The notes beneath the pieces were generated by a model. That model saw only the letters and a list, made by a program, of their open reading frames with translations. It ran no database searches and was not told where the DNA came from. A stretch of DNA of 54,707 nucleotides from JABHQR01 sp043812455 (GTDB lineage Archaea; Nanobdellota; Nanobdellia; Woesearchaeales; GW2011-AR9). The stretch spans positions 1-54,707 of the forward strand of contig JBDRMB010000017.1 of NCBI GenBank assembly GCA_043812455.1, written 5' to 3'. This document shows positions 34,009-41,615 of this stretch, one piece after another. Every line of letters starts with the position of its first letter. Position 1 is the first letter of the stretch. Both the position numbers and the translations under genes were made by a program.

Positions 34009-34080
34009 GCCCGTAGCACTAACTCCCGAGTTCATTGCTTGGCATAGCCGTAAACTCCCGCAGGTACTCTCATGACGGGC
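34009..34080 (-). ncRNA. Predicted structured small RNA, G+C-rich
   Basis: This 72-nt island is clearly richer in G+C than the gene-free DNA around it. On the minus strand GCCCGT at one end pairs with ACGGGC at the other. Inside, AGTAC pairs with GTGCT, GAGTTTA with TGAACTC (one G-T pair), and GGC-TAT-GCC closes a hairpin. CGGGAGTT occurs twice as a direct repeat. A TATA box (tatataaa, 34106-34113) on the minus strand places the start at the first stem base. It is not a tRNA (no T-loop), and it lacks clear C/D or H/ACA boxes. I cannot name the family. Confidence 0.6.
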
Positions 34081-34105
34081 ATTAAATATGTTGGAGTGCT
34101 CCTAC

Positions 34106-34113
34106 TATATAAA
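34106..34113 (-). promoter_or_regulatory. TATA box of the 34009-34080 RNA
   Basis: On the minus strand it reads TTTATATA, preceded by GATAAAATAACGAAGAA. That upstream piece resembles the one before the TATA boxes of the 34236-34302 RNA and of the gene starting at 41479. The spacing to 34080 is ~28 nt. Confidence 0.55.
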
Positions 34114-34235
34114 TTCTTCGTTATTTTATCATATTTTTTGTATAGAATCTAAGCAATTTTATAGGTTTTTAAGCATTTTAGGGCAATAAATAATGTTATT
34201 ATATAAGAAATATTTTCCAAAAGAGGTCTTGTATA

Positions 34236-34302
34236 TAAAAAGGATTCCTCAGCAAAATCCGAAGATTTTTACTGAGGAAAAAGAGGTGGTTTTTGAGGTG
34301 TT
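34236..34302 (-). ncRNA. Predicted small RNA with anti-Shine-Dalgarno repeats and UUCG hairpin
   Basis: Read on the minus strand, a TATA box (34323-34332) is followed after ~26 nt by AACACCTCAAAAACCACCTC, then a very stable hairpin at 34279-34245. The hairpin is TTCCTCAG / TA / AAAATC-TTCG-GATTTT / C / CTGAGGAA, then TCCTTTTT as terminator-like tail. The loop is the stable C(UUCG)G type. CACCTC occurs twice and matches the core of the archaeal 16S anti-SD (CACCUCC). The RNA could compete for SD sequences. Existence is inferred from promoter, hairpin and T-run. Confidence 0.5.
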
Positions 34303-34322
34303 TTACTATCTAAAACATGTGC

Positions 34323-34332
34323 TTATATATAA
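34323..34332. promoter_or_regulatory. Palindromic TATA box (TTATATATAA)
   Basis: The box reads the same on both strands. On the minus strand it is preceded by ACAAAATAACCAAAAGG, almost identical to the sequence in front of the TATA of the gene at 41479. That supports minus-strand use for the small RNA. Confidence 0.5.
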
Positions 34333-34397
34333 ACCTTTTGGTTATTTTGTTACTAATAAGTGGTATCAGTGAGGCGAGTTGTTTATTAAACGAGAAG

Positions 34398-34407
34398 TTA
34401 TATAAAA
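34398..34407 (+). promoter_or_regulatory. TATA box for the RIO1 gene
   Basis: Ttatataaaa, preceded by a BRE-like AAACGAGAAG, is centred ~27 nt before the ATG at 34430, predicting a leaderless transcript. Confidence 0.6.
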
Positions 34408-34429
34408 TAATCTTCCTTTTACCATATTC

Positions 34430-35140
34430 ATGACTACATTCACGTACCAAGAACGATTTAGAACCATCAAAGGAGTTTTTGATGAGTTTACACAACGTAA
34501 TTTGTTTGAGCTTCAAAGTAGGGGAAAGTTTGATGAACTAATTAGTCCAATTTTTGTTGGTAAGGAAAGTAATGTGTTTTTAGCTTCTAAAGATGATGCA
34601 AAAGTTATTGTAAAGATTTATCGGGTTCAAAATTGTGATTTTAATCATATGTTTGATTATATTAAGCAGGATCCACGATACGAATTTTTGAAAAAGAACA
34701 GAAGACAAATTATATTTGCCTGGACACAACGGGAATATAAAAATTTGTTAAGAGCAGAAAAAGCTAATGTCACATCACCAAAAGTATTAGCTTGGAAAAA
34801 TAATGTTATTGTTGAAGAATTAGTAGGTAATGAAGAACCAGCCCCCCCTTTGAAGGATGCTCATCCTGAAGATCCAAAGAAATTCTTTAAATTATTATTA
34901 ATAGAATTAAAAAAGTTATACCAAGGCGGGTTGGTTCATGGAGATTTATCTGCCTTTAATATCTTAAATTTTAATGAAAAACCTTATTTAATTGACTTTT
35001 CTCAAGGCACTATTACTAAGAATTATCAAGCGGAAGAGTTACTTAAACGCGATTTAATGAATGTTTTACATTTCTTTAAGAAATTTGGCATTAAAGCCGA
35101 TTTGGAGCAAACATTTAAAAAAGTGACAGCCGGGAAATGA
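34430..35140 (+). CDS. rio1: RIO1-type serine protein kinase
   Basis: 236 residues. ATP-binding Lys62 lies in AKVIVKIYRV. The catalytic loop HGDLSAFN has Asp172 and Asn177, and the metal-binding loop LIDFSQG has Asp189. The N-terminal helices and the conserved DYIKQDPRYEFLKKNRRQII segment are typical of RIO1. RIO kinases act in late small-subunit ribosome maturation. It stands 4 nt before the Dim2/KH gene, its known functional neighbour in archaea. Confidence 0.94.
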   Translation: MTTFTYQERFRTIKGVFDEFTQRNLFELQSRGKFDELISPIFVGKESNVFLASKDDAKVIVKIYRVQNCDFNHMFDYIKQDPRYEFLKKNRRQIIFAWTQREYKNLLRAEKANVTSPKVLAWKNNVIVEELVGNEEPAPPLKDAHPEDPKKFFKLLLIELKKLYQGGLVHGDLSAFNILNFNEKPYLIDFSQGTITKNYQAEELLKRDLMNVLHFFKKFGIKADLEQTFKKVTAGK

Positions 35141-35144
35141 TCTG

Positions 35145-35744
35145 ATGGTAGAAGAACAAGAAATGGAATTGGAAAGTATGAAAGATGTGACCAATCCTGA
35201 AGAAGAAATGTTATCTTATGAAATTAAGATTCCTGAAGAACGGGTTGCAGTTCTAGTGGGAACTAATGGTAAAACTAAAGTTAAAATTGAAACAGAAACT
35301 GGGACAAAGTTAAATATTTCTAAAGATGGGGATGTTGATATTACTGGAGCTGATGCTTTAAAACTTTATTCGACTAGGGAGATTATTCGGGCAATCGGCC
35401 GTGGATTTAATCCAAATGTTGCTTTGGAATTACTTAAAACGGATTATGTTTTAGAAATAATCAGCCTTAAAGATATTGCTGGTAAAAGTCAAAAGACCAT
35501 GGAAAGGATGAAAGGAAGAATCATTGGTAGGGCAGGCAAGTCTCGGGCAAAGATTGAAGAGGCCACTAATACTTATCTTTCTGTTTATGGAAAAACTGTT
35601 AGTATCATAGGTGATGTTGAAGGAGTAGGTTTATGTCATCAAGCAGTTGAAATGCTTTTACGTGGTTCTATGCACAAAACAGTGTTTACATTCTTAGATA
35701 AGAAGAAAAAAGAAGTTATGTTTGGGCAAGAAATCCCCCAATAA
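35145..35744 (+). CDS. KH-domain protein, Dim2/Pno1-like
   Basis: 199 residues. Two KH domains: the first with VAVLVGTNGKTKVKIETETG, the second with KGRIIGRAGKSRAKIEEATN (the GxxG loops are GTNG and GRAG). The end HQAVEMLLRGSMHKTVFTFL is typical of archaeal Krr1/Dim2 proteins, which bind the 3' end region of 16S rRNA. The operon with RIO1 supports a role in small-subunit assembly. Confidence 0.9.
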   Translation: MVEEQEMELESMKDVTNPEEEMLSYEIKIPEERVAVLVGTNGKTKVKIETETGTKLNISKDGDVDITGADALKLYSTREIIRAIGRGFNPNVALELLKTDYVLEIISLKDIAGKSQKTMERMKGRIIGRAGKSRAKIEEATNTYLSVYGKTVSIIGDVEGVGLCHQAVEMLLRGSMHKTVFTFLDKKKKEVMFGQEIPQ

Positions 35745-35866
35745 TTACATTTAACGCAACCATTCTGATAAAATTAAATTATTTTTCTCTACAAGAAAAT
35801 TAGTTTTTTTACTAATTTTCAGTATGTTTCGTGTTAGAAAAACTTAATACTCAACAAACCACAATT

Positions 35867-35874
35867 TTTATAAA
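35867..35874 (+). promoter_or_regulatory. TATA box for top6B
   Basis: Tttataaa is centred ~27 nt before the ATG at 35897. This decides the start: an upstream in-frame GTG at 35831 would lie before the promoter. Confidence 0.65.
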
Positions 35875-35896
35875 CGCCTTGTTTTTCTTTGGACTC

Positions 35897-37657
35897 ATGG
35901 TTCGAAAGACTGCAGAAGAATTAGCAACTAAACAAAGAGACATTTCTATTGCAGAGTTTTTTGAAAAAAATAGGCATTTGTTAGGTTTTGATAATCCCAG
36001 AAAAGCACTCTTGACAGCAATAAAGGAAGGGGTAGATAACGCTCTTGACGCTTGTGAGGAAGCTAGAATTTTGCCTGAAATTTCTATAGAAATTATCCAA
36101 TTGTCTGATACTCGGTTTAGGGTGATTATGGAAGATAACGGACCAGGAATCATTAAGCAACAGTTGCCAAAGATCTTTGCAAAATTGTTGTATGGAAGTA
36201 AATTCCATAAATTAGCACAATCTCGCGGTCAGCAAGGGATAGGAATTTCTGCAGCAGTACTTTACGGACAGCTAACTACTGGTAAACCAGCAACTATCAT
36301 TTCTAAAACTAACAAAGGGGCAAAAGCTAACCAGATTAAGCTTAAAATTGATACGCAAACTAACAAACCTGACGTTTCTGAAGATATAGATGTTGATTGG
36401 GAAGAAAAAAATCATGGTACTAGAATTGAGATTGATATGGAAGGGGGTTATATTAAATCTAAACAGTCAGTTGATGAATATATCAAAGAAACGGCGATTG
36501 TTAATCCTCATGCAACTTTTATTTATACCAATCCTGACGCTGAGCAACTTATTTTTCCAAGAGCTACAGAAAATTTACCACCAGAACCTGTAGAAATCAA
36601 ACCTCATCCTTATGGTGTAGAGCTTGGTAGGCTTATTAAGATGTTAGAATTAACTCCATCTAATACATTACAACAATTCTTAACTTCAGAATTTGTAAGG
36701 GTGGGTGCGGGAACAGCAAAAGAGATTTGTCAGAATTCAGCTTTGTTGCCTAACACTAAACCAAAAAAGATTAGTAGGGAAATGGCTGAACATCTTTACA
36801 ATGGTATTCAAAAAACTAAAATTATTGCACCACCTACTGATTGTATTTCTCCGATTACTGATGAACTGTTAGAAAGGGGTCTGAGAAAAGAGATCAATGC
36901 TGAATTCTATTGTTCAACTACCAGAAAGCCTGCGGTATATAGGGGTAATCCATTTATTATTGAAGCAGCAATGGCGTACGGTGGCGAACAGCCAGCAGAT
37001 AAAGCTGTACGAATTATGAGATTTGCAAATAGAGTACCTTTACTTTATCAGCAAGGTGCTTGTGCAATTACAAATTCTATTCAAAATACTACTTGGCGAC
37101 CTTACGGTTTGAACCAAAGCAAAGGTTCTTTACCGGTTGGGCCTTGTACAATTGTTGTACACATGTCTTCAGTTTGGGTACCTTTCACTTCTGAATCTAA
37201 AGAAGCTTTGGCACACTATCCTGAAATTGTTAAAGAAATTAAAGCTGCATTACAAGAATGTGGTAGAAAGTTGGCAATGTTTGTCAATAAGAAGCGTCGG
37301 CTTAAAGACGAAGCCAAAAAAAGAGGTTATATCGAAAAATATATCCCTCACGTTGCGGAAGCATTAGGGGAGATAATTGGGCTTGACGAGATTAAAATTA
37401 AGAATGTTGAAGATAATTTAACTGAAATACTTGAACATACTCGTGGTGAGCTAGAAGAAATTGGTATAGATAATCCTGATTATGATCCTGAACTAGCAAA
37501 AATAGGTACTGAAGAAGAATCTGAAGATGATGATATTGAAGAAAAGCCTAACAAAAGAAGTAAATCTGGAAAGAAAGATAAAACTTCTGAATCTGAAAAT
37601 GAAGAAGAGTTTGATGATGACTATTCAAAAAAATCTGTACAAAGTAAATTGATATAA
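35897..37657 (+). CDS. top6B: DNA topoisomerase VI subunit B
   Basis: 586 residues from the ATG at 35897 (leaderless). The GHKL ATPase motifs are clear: KEGVDNALDACEEA, VIMEDNGPGI, and GSKFHKLAQSRGQQGIGISA. A helix-two-turn-helix and transducer domain follow (PFTSESKEALAHYPEIVKEI). After ~530 the C-terminus is a charged, disordered tail (EEESEDDDIEEKPNKRSKSG) instead of a folded extra domain. With Top6A it passes one DNA duplex through another. The stop is 9 nt before top6A. Confidence 0.96.
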   Translation: MVRKTAEELATKQRDISIAEFFEKNRHLLGFDNPRKALLTAIKEGVDNALDACEEARILPEISIEIIQLSDTRFRVIMEDNGPGIIKQQLPKIFAKLLYGSKFHKLAQSRGQQGIGISAAVLYGQLTTGKPATIISKTNKGAKANQIKLKIDTQTNKPDVSEDIDVDWEEKNHGTRIEIDMEGGYIKSKQSVDEYIKETAIVNPHATFIYTNPDAEQLIFPRATENLPPEPVEIKPHPYGVELGRLIKMLELTPSNTLQQFLTSEFVRVGAGTAKEICQNSALLPNTKPKKISREMAEHLYNGIQKTKIIAPPTDCISPITDELLERGLRKEINAEFYCSTTRKPAVYRGNPFIIEAAMAYGGEQPADKAVRIMRFANRVPLLYQQGACAITNSIQNTTWRPYGLNQSKGSLPVGPCTIVVHMSSVWVPFTSESKEALAHYPEIVKEIKAALQECGRKLAMFVNKKRRLKDEAKKRGYIEKYIPHVAEALGEIIGLDEIKIKNVEDNLTEILEHTRGELEEIGIDNPDYDPELAKIGTEEESEDDDIEEKPNKRSKSGKKDKTSESENEEEFDDDYSKKSVQSKLI

Positions 37658-37666
37658 TAATCAAAG

Positions 37667-38764
37667 ATGGCAAATACAAAAGAAAATAAAGTTGTTGAAA
37701 AAATAAAGAGTGTTGCTCAGGATATTTATAATAAAATTATGTTGGTTGAAAAGCCAGATATAGAAATGCCGATCAGAGCGTTAAGTAACGTTGAGTATAA
37801 TGATAAAGAAGGTTATTTTAAACTTTTAGATAAAGTTAAAACTAGAACTTTAACAGCATCTACTATCAAAACTTTTGCTCAGACTTTACGGATGATGGGA
37901 CTATCTAAAGAATTGATAAAAACTGAAGATATCGCAACAAAAAGAGAGGCGTATTACGTTAGTAAGAACTGGGGTGATGCCAGGTTTAAGGAACAGCCAG
38001 AATCTGATAGCATTATGGACGATATTGAAGCTATGATGCGCGTTAACAGAGAACAGATTGGATTTATTCCTGAAGAAAAAGGTGGTGATGTTGCAGGATC
38101 ATTAATTGTCATTGATAAAGATCAAGATAACGGTAAAGAAATTAAAATTGATTGTACTAAGTTTGGTTCTGGTGCGTATTCAGTACCAAGTTCTGTTGAA
38201 GATCTGAAGTTTGAAACTAAAGCTAAATTTATTTTGGCTATTGAAACAGCAGGTATGTTTCAGAGGTTAGTTAAGCATAACTATTGGAAAAAAGCTAATT
38301 GTATCTTGATTTCTATGGGTGGTGTACCTACCAGAGCTTGCAGAAGGTTTATTAGAAAACTTAGTGATGATAAACAATTACCTGTTTATGTATTTACAGA
38401 CTCTGACCCATATGGTTTCTTTTCAATATACAGGACACTTAAGGTAGGTTCTGGAAACGCAGCACATATCAATGAATATTTCTGCGTTCCTAGAGCTAAA
38501 TTTTTGGGAGTGACTCCACAAGATATTATTGATTATAAATTACCTACACACCCTTTAAAGGATGTAGATTACAAGAAAATAAAGGATGTTTTGAAAAATG
38601 ATCCATTCTGTAAGCATCACAAAGAATGGCAAAAAGCTCTGCAACAGATGGCTAAGATGAAGACCAGATCAGAACAGCAAGCATTGGCTAAACATGGACT
38701 TAACTTTGTAATGGAAAAGTATCTTCCTGAGAAACTTAAGAATCCTAAATCATGGCTTCCATAA
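37667..38764 (+). CDS. top6A: DNA topoisomerase VI subunit A (Spo11-like)
   Basis: 365 residues. The winged-helix (CAP) domain carries the catalytic tyrosine in ATKREAYYVSKNW (Tyr96/97). The Toprim domain has Glu in LAIETAGMFQRLV and the Asp pair in YVFTDSDPYGFFSIYR. It ends NFVMEKYLPEKLKNPKSWLP. It makes the DNA break while Top6B supplies ATP-driven gating. The same C-terminal peptide, in different codons, ends the broken homing endonuclease at 39941. Confidence 0.96.
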   Translation: MANTKENKVVEKIKSVAQDIYNKIMLVEKPDIEMPIRALSNVEYNDKEGYFKLLDKVKTRTLTASTIKTFAQTLRMMGLSKELIKTEDIATKREAYYVSKNWGDARFKEQPESDSIMDDIEAMMRVNREQIGFIPEEKGGDVAGSLIVIDKDQDNGKEIKIDCTKFGSGAYSVPSSVEDLKFETKAKFILAIETAGMFQRLVKHNYWKKANCILISMGGVPTRACRRFIRKLSDDKQLPVYVFTDSDPYGFFSIYRTLKVGSGNAAHINEYFCVPRAKFLGVTPQDIIDYKLPTHPLKDVDYKKIKDVLKNDPFCKHHKEWQKALQQMAKMKTRSEQQALAKHGLNFVMEKYLPEKLKNPKSWLP

Positions 38765-38765
38765 A

Positions 38766-38804
38766 CCACATACCCACTGGTCAAGTCCACAGATAATTTA
38801 TATA
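38766..38804 (+). promoter_or_regulatory. Promoter with ACTGGTCAAGT box after top6A
   Basis: Begins 1 nt after the top6A stop. ACTGGTCAAGT at 38776-38786, TTTATATA at 38797-38804, with the same spacing as at 10702-10740. It would drive the homing-endonuclease reading frame with a ~75-nt leader. The remaining gap to 38905 is AT-rich without other features. Confidence 0.55.
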
Positions 38805-38905
38805 CAAGTTCTTTTTATTTTTCTTTTAAGTAATTTCAATGACTAAATCATAATTTTCTTTACATTAAATAAAATCATTTAAGTGACTTCAAACATTTTT
38901 GGAAT

Positions 38906-39941
38906 ATGAAAAATACAAAACTTGTGATAAACATTCAGGAACTTGTATCAGAAAGTTGGTCTGTGGGAAAGTTAAGCAACATGATTAAAATATCTTATCT
39001 CACTAAAGGAAGGGGTAATAATCCAAAACCAGTAATAATCCCTTCTAAAATCATTGTTAATGAAAGATTTGTAGAAGCAGTTGCTATGTACATAGGAGAT
39101 GGTAAGTTGAGTGATGATAAAAGACACTTAGATTTCACTTCAAAGGATAGAGATGGTAGTTTTTATGAAAGATTTCTTTAGAAATTATTTGGATTATGAA
39201 ATTAAAAGAATTAGAGTTAGAGAAAAATATTTCAGTATTCAAATTTCAAGTGTGATTTTAATACACGTTTTTGGAAATATTATCGATTTAATTCTAGAAG
39301 TTGATTATAAGAATAATCCGAACTTAAGAAAAGCATTCTTGAGGGGTTTGTTTGCATCAGAAGGAGGAATTGGAATACAATCAACAGAAAATTATCTTGC
39401 TTATTTAGGCTTTCATTTATCCTATGAAAAAGAAGAAAAATTAGCTAATTTTGTACAGGAACTTTTGGAATTAGAAGGAATATCTTCAAAACATTTTACT
39501 ATAATGAATAAAGGTGAAAGATATATCCAAATAACGAGTTGGGAAAACTATTGGAAAGCTTATCAAATTAAATTATTTGATCTAAACCAAAGAAAGAAGA
39601 GTAAATTTGTTGAATTTCTTAATAAAAGGAGATTTTATTGTTGTGTAAATGATGAGTTAAAGAGTTTAATATTGAAAGATACCAATAAACGAAAGCTTTC
39701 TATCTTGCTAAACAGGAATTACAATGCTGTCAGTAAAAGAATGAGAAAGAACAATGTTGAGTCTGAAGATTTAGTTAAGATGTGTTTAATTAATCAAATT
39801 CCCTTGGGTACATTGAGAACCAATATAATTGGAGTTAAAACTTGGGGCAGTAAAATAATTGAAGATAAAGAATTAATAAATTTTGTAATTGATAAGTATT
39901 TACCAGATAAACTAAAAGATAAAAAGACTTGGTTGCCTTAG
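38906..39941 (+). pseudogene. LAGLIDADG homing endonuclease, frameshifted, with Top6A-like tail
   Basis: The first frame (38906-39181) gives an HTH-like start (VSESWSVGKLSNMIKISYLT) and the first LAGLIDADG motif VEAVAMYIGDGKL, then stops. The second frame (readable from 39153) continues with FMKDFFRNYLDYEIKR and the second motif AFLRGLFASEGGI. Dropping one T from the T run at 39160-39164 joins them (KDRDGS-FMKDFF). Splicing blocks are absent, so this is a free-standing enzyme, not an intein. The last 21 residues match the Top6A C-terminus at 14 positions and end at the same WLP-stop. It converges on the next gene with a 4-nt overlap. Confidence 0.75.
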
Positions 39942-40393
39942 TGATTAACTATTTCGTGTAATGTACTTCTAATATGATCTCTAAGAGGTGGTTCATAATT
40001 AGTCATGATTACTTCTGGTTCTGGAGCTGCTGTGATGTAACATTCTCTGTTAGGGTCCATAGAATTTATTCTTTCCAAAGCTTCTAAGAACTCATTAAAA
40101 GATGGTTCTTCAGGAACATCTCTTTGAAAGGTTTCAGTGATATCTCCTGCAATACTTCTGTAACTGGTTCCAGGCAGGAAGTACGGTGCTGCAATTGCGA
40201 TTGCGGATGTAACTGCCAAAGCAATACCCACGTCTCTTCTCCAGTTTTTTCCGATAATTATTTCTGCTATGTGTGAAAACGTAGAATTATAACTTTGTCT
40301 TGGTTGTTCATGAACAATTTCAACATCAGGTTTCTGTAAAGCTCTGGCTTGAGCTTTCAGATTATTTTTTCTTCTTTTTCGAGCAATTGACAT
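39938..40393 (-). CDS. Hypothetical protein with one membrane helix
   Basis: 151 residues. A very basic N-terminus (MSIARKRRKNNLKAQARALQ), one hydrophobic segment at ~55-73 (DVGIALAVTSAIAIAAPYFL), then an acidic soluble part (DVPEEPSFNEFLEALERINS). It probably has an N-in, C-out topology. It is the third gene of a minus-strand run from 41479, 19 nt after the secreted-protein gene. Confidence 0.6.
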   Translation of the reverse strand: MSIARKRRKNNLKAQARALQKPDVEIVHEQPRQSYNSTFSHIAEIIIGKNWRRDVGIALAVTSAIAIAAPYFLPGTSYRSIAGDITETFQRDVPEEPSFNEFLEALERINSMDPNRECYITAAPEPEVIMTNYEPPLRDHIRSTLHEIVNH

Positions 40394-40412
40394 TTTTTAA
40401 TTCTCTATATTA

Positions 40413-41045
40413 TTAATTCTTATAAAAACCAATCAATCTGTCTAAGGCATCTTCGTACATTTTTTGAAATTCAGGTTGGAGTTCTAAACCATAATCTCTT
40501 CTCTCATCATCATGTCCCTTGGTAAAAGTTTTTGATCTTCTATCATTGCTTAAAAAGTCAGGAATTTCACCATAATTACAATTTCCATCTAAACCATTAT
40601 CCTCTAATCTTATTGTTCCTGGTCTTCCTTCCAAATTCGTAATATTAATTTCTAACCCGTTAGGTAATCCCTGAGTGTTAGGTGCTGCGTTATAAAAAAC
40701 AACTTCATACTTATTTTTGTCAATTTCTAGTTCAACAGTAGTTTCAAAATAATCAACAGTAGTTTCTCTTAGTTCTGAAGCAGTTTTTTCATCATACCTT
40801 TCTAAATCATCACTTAAAGAATGTGTATTGTAACTTGAGATGTTAGGATTATCTTTGCTATCTGAAACCAATTTAGCTAGTTTTCTAGCTTTTTTTGCTA
40901 ATGATTTATCTAATTCAGTTCCGACATCTTGAGTGGATTCAATTGGATTATCTTGTACTGGTTTACTGTAAGAAATAGCAGGAATTGCTAATAAAGCACC
41001 AGCTCCAATTACTGCACTTAACAAACTCATCGTAGTAGATTTCAT
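40413..41045 (-). CDS. Secreted hypothetical protein
   Basis: 210 residues with a signal peptide (MKSTTMSLLSAVIGAGALLA, cleavage likely after ISYSKP or close by). The mature part is charged and helical at first, then beta-rich (KNKYEVVFYNAAPNTQGLPN, RPGTIRLEDNGLDGNCNYGE). The GLDGNC segment resembles a short calcium-binding loop, but only one copy is present. No enzyme family recognised. It is 14 nt downstream of the coiled-coil gene. Confidence 0.6.
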   Translation of the reverse strand: MKSTTMSLLSAVIGAGALLAIPAISYSKPVQDNPIESTQDVGTELDKSLAKKARKLAKLVSDSKDNPNISSYNTHSLSDDLERYDEKTASELRETTVDYFETTVELEIDKNKYEVVFYNAAPNTQGLPNGLEINITNLEGRPGTIRLEDNGLDGNCNYGEIPDFLSNDRRSKTFTKGHDDERRDYGLELQPEFQKMYEDALDRLIGFYKN

Positions 41046-41059
41046 TTTTATTTACACCT

Positions 41060-41479
41060 CTAAAACACAGTCAAACAACTGCAAAGTTTGTAACCTTTTC
41101 TTAAAGCTTCGTTTTTAGAACCAACAATTACTTTATTGCTGTTCTTAATGTTCTTAGCAAAAGGACAACTAGTATCATGAACCTTATTAGAAGTCTTAGA
41201 TGAAACTACTTTTTGTGTTGCTTTTTTCCGAGTAGTTTTTTTCTTAGTTGATTTCTTAACAGTTTTCATAGCAACAGTGCTTTTAGCAACCTTTTTTGAA
41301 TTAGATTGAACTTTTGCATTAAGTTTTGCAACTTCTGCAGCTAAAGTAGCATTTTCCTGTCTCAATTCTTCCATTTGTTTTAGAACAAAATAAACGTGTT
41401 GATATAATTCTTCAACGTCTCCTTTAGCTATTTCAAAGGATTTTGCCACATTATTTTCAAATTGTTGTAATGATATCAT
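41060..41479 (-). CDS. Coiled-coil protein with basic linker and Ada-like metal-binding end
   Basis: 139 residues: a coiled coil at ~15-60 (VLKQMEELRQENATLAAEVA, KLNAKVQ), a Lys-rich linker (KKSTKKKTTRKKATQK) and a C-terminal domain KVHDTSCPFAKNIKNSNKVI ... RKGYKLCSCLTVF. The domain is the same type as at the end of 29254-29874. The basic linker suggests nucleic-acid contact. It is the first gene behind a strong promoter at ~41541 and heads the run down to 39938. Confidence 0.65.
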   Translation of the reverse strand: MISLQQFENNVAKSFEIAKGDVEELYQHVYFVLKQMEELRQENATLAAEVAKLNAKVQSNSKKVAKSTVAMKTVKKSTKKKTTRKKATQKVVSSKTSNKVHDTSCPFAKNIKNSNKVIVGSKNEALRKGYKLCSCLTVF

Positions 41480-41540
41480 TTTTGATTATTACCTCTTTTT
41501 AGGTTAATTTGTTTCTTAATATATTCAGAATCTTTCTTAT

Positions 41541-41603
41541 TTATAAATCTTTTGGTTATTTTGTCACTTTAGAGTGATAAACAAACGAAAGGTTTAAATA
41601 TAG
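41541..41603. promoter_or_regulatory. Divergent promoter pair around a TCACT-TTAG-AGTGA palindrome
   Basis: The minus-strand TATA (ATTTATAA, 41541-41548) is preceded by GACAAAATAACCAAAAG. The plus-strand TATA-like GTTTAAATATAG (41592-41603) is preceded by ACAAACGAAAG. Between them lies the perfect inverted repeat TCACTTTAGAGTGA (41564-41577), a natural operator for control of both directions. The minus-strand block shares 30 of 34 positions with the promoter at 34323-34356. Confidence 0.55.
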
Positions 41604-41615
41604 GTTATATTATAT

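Noticed and set aside
34009..34080. tRNA gene
   Set aside because: The terminal stem looks like an acceptor stem, but there is no T-loop, no U8 and no anticodon arm on either strand, even allowing an insertion.
34317..34433. A 38-codon plus-strand frame overlapping the RIO1 start
   Set aside because: The GAGGTG upstream is ~16 nt from its ATG, too far to act as SD. It also crosses the TATA box and predicted start of the RIO1 transcript.
38906..39941. Second intein, in top6A
   Set aside because: top6A is complete and in frame without it. The endonuclease region has no Cys/Ser start block and no His-Asn end.
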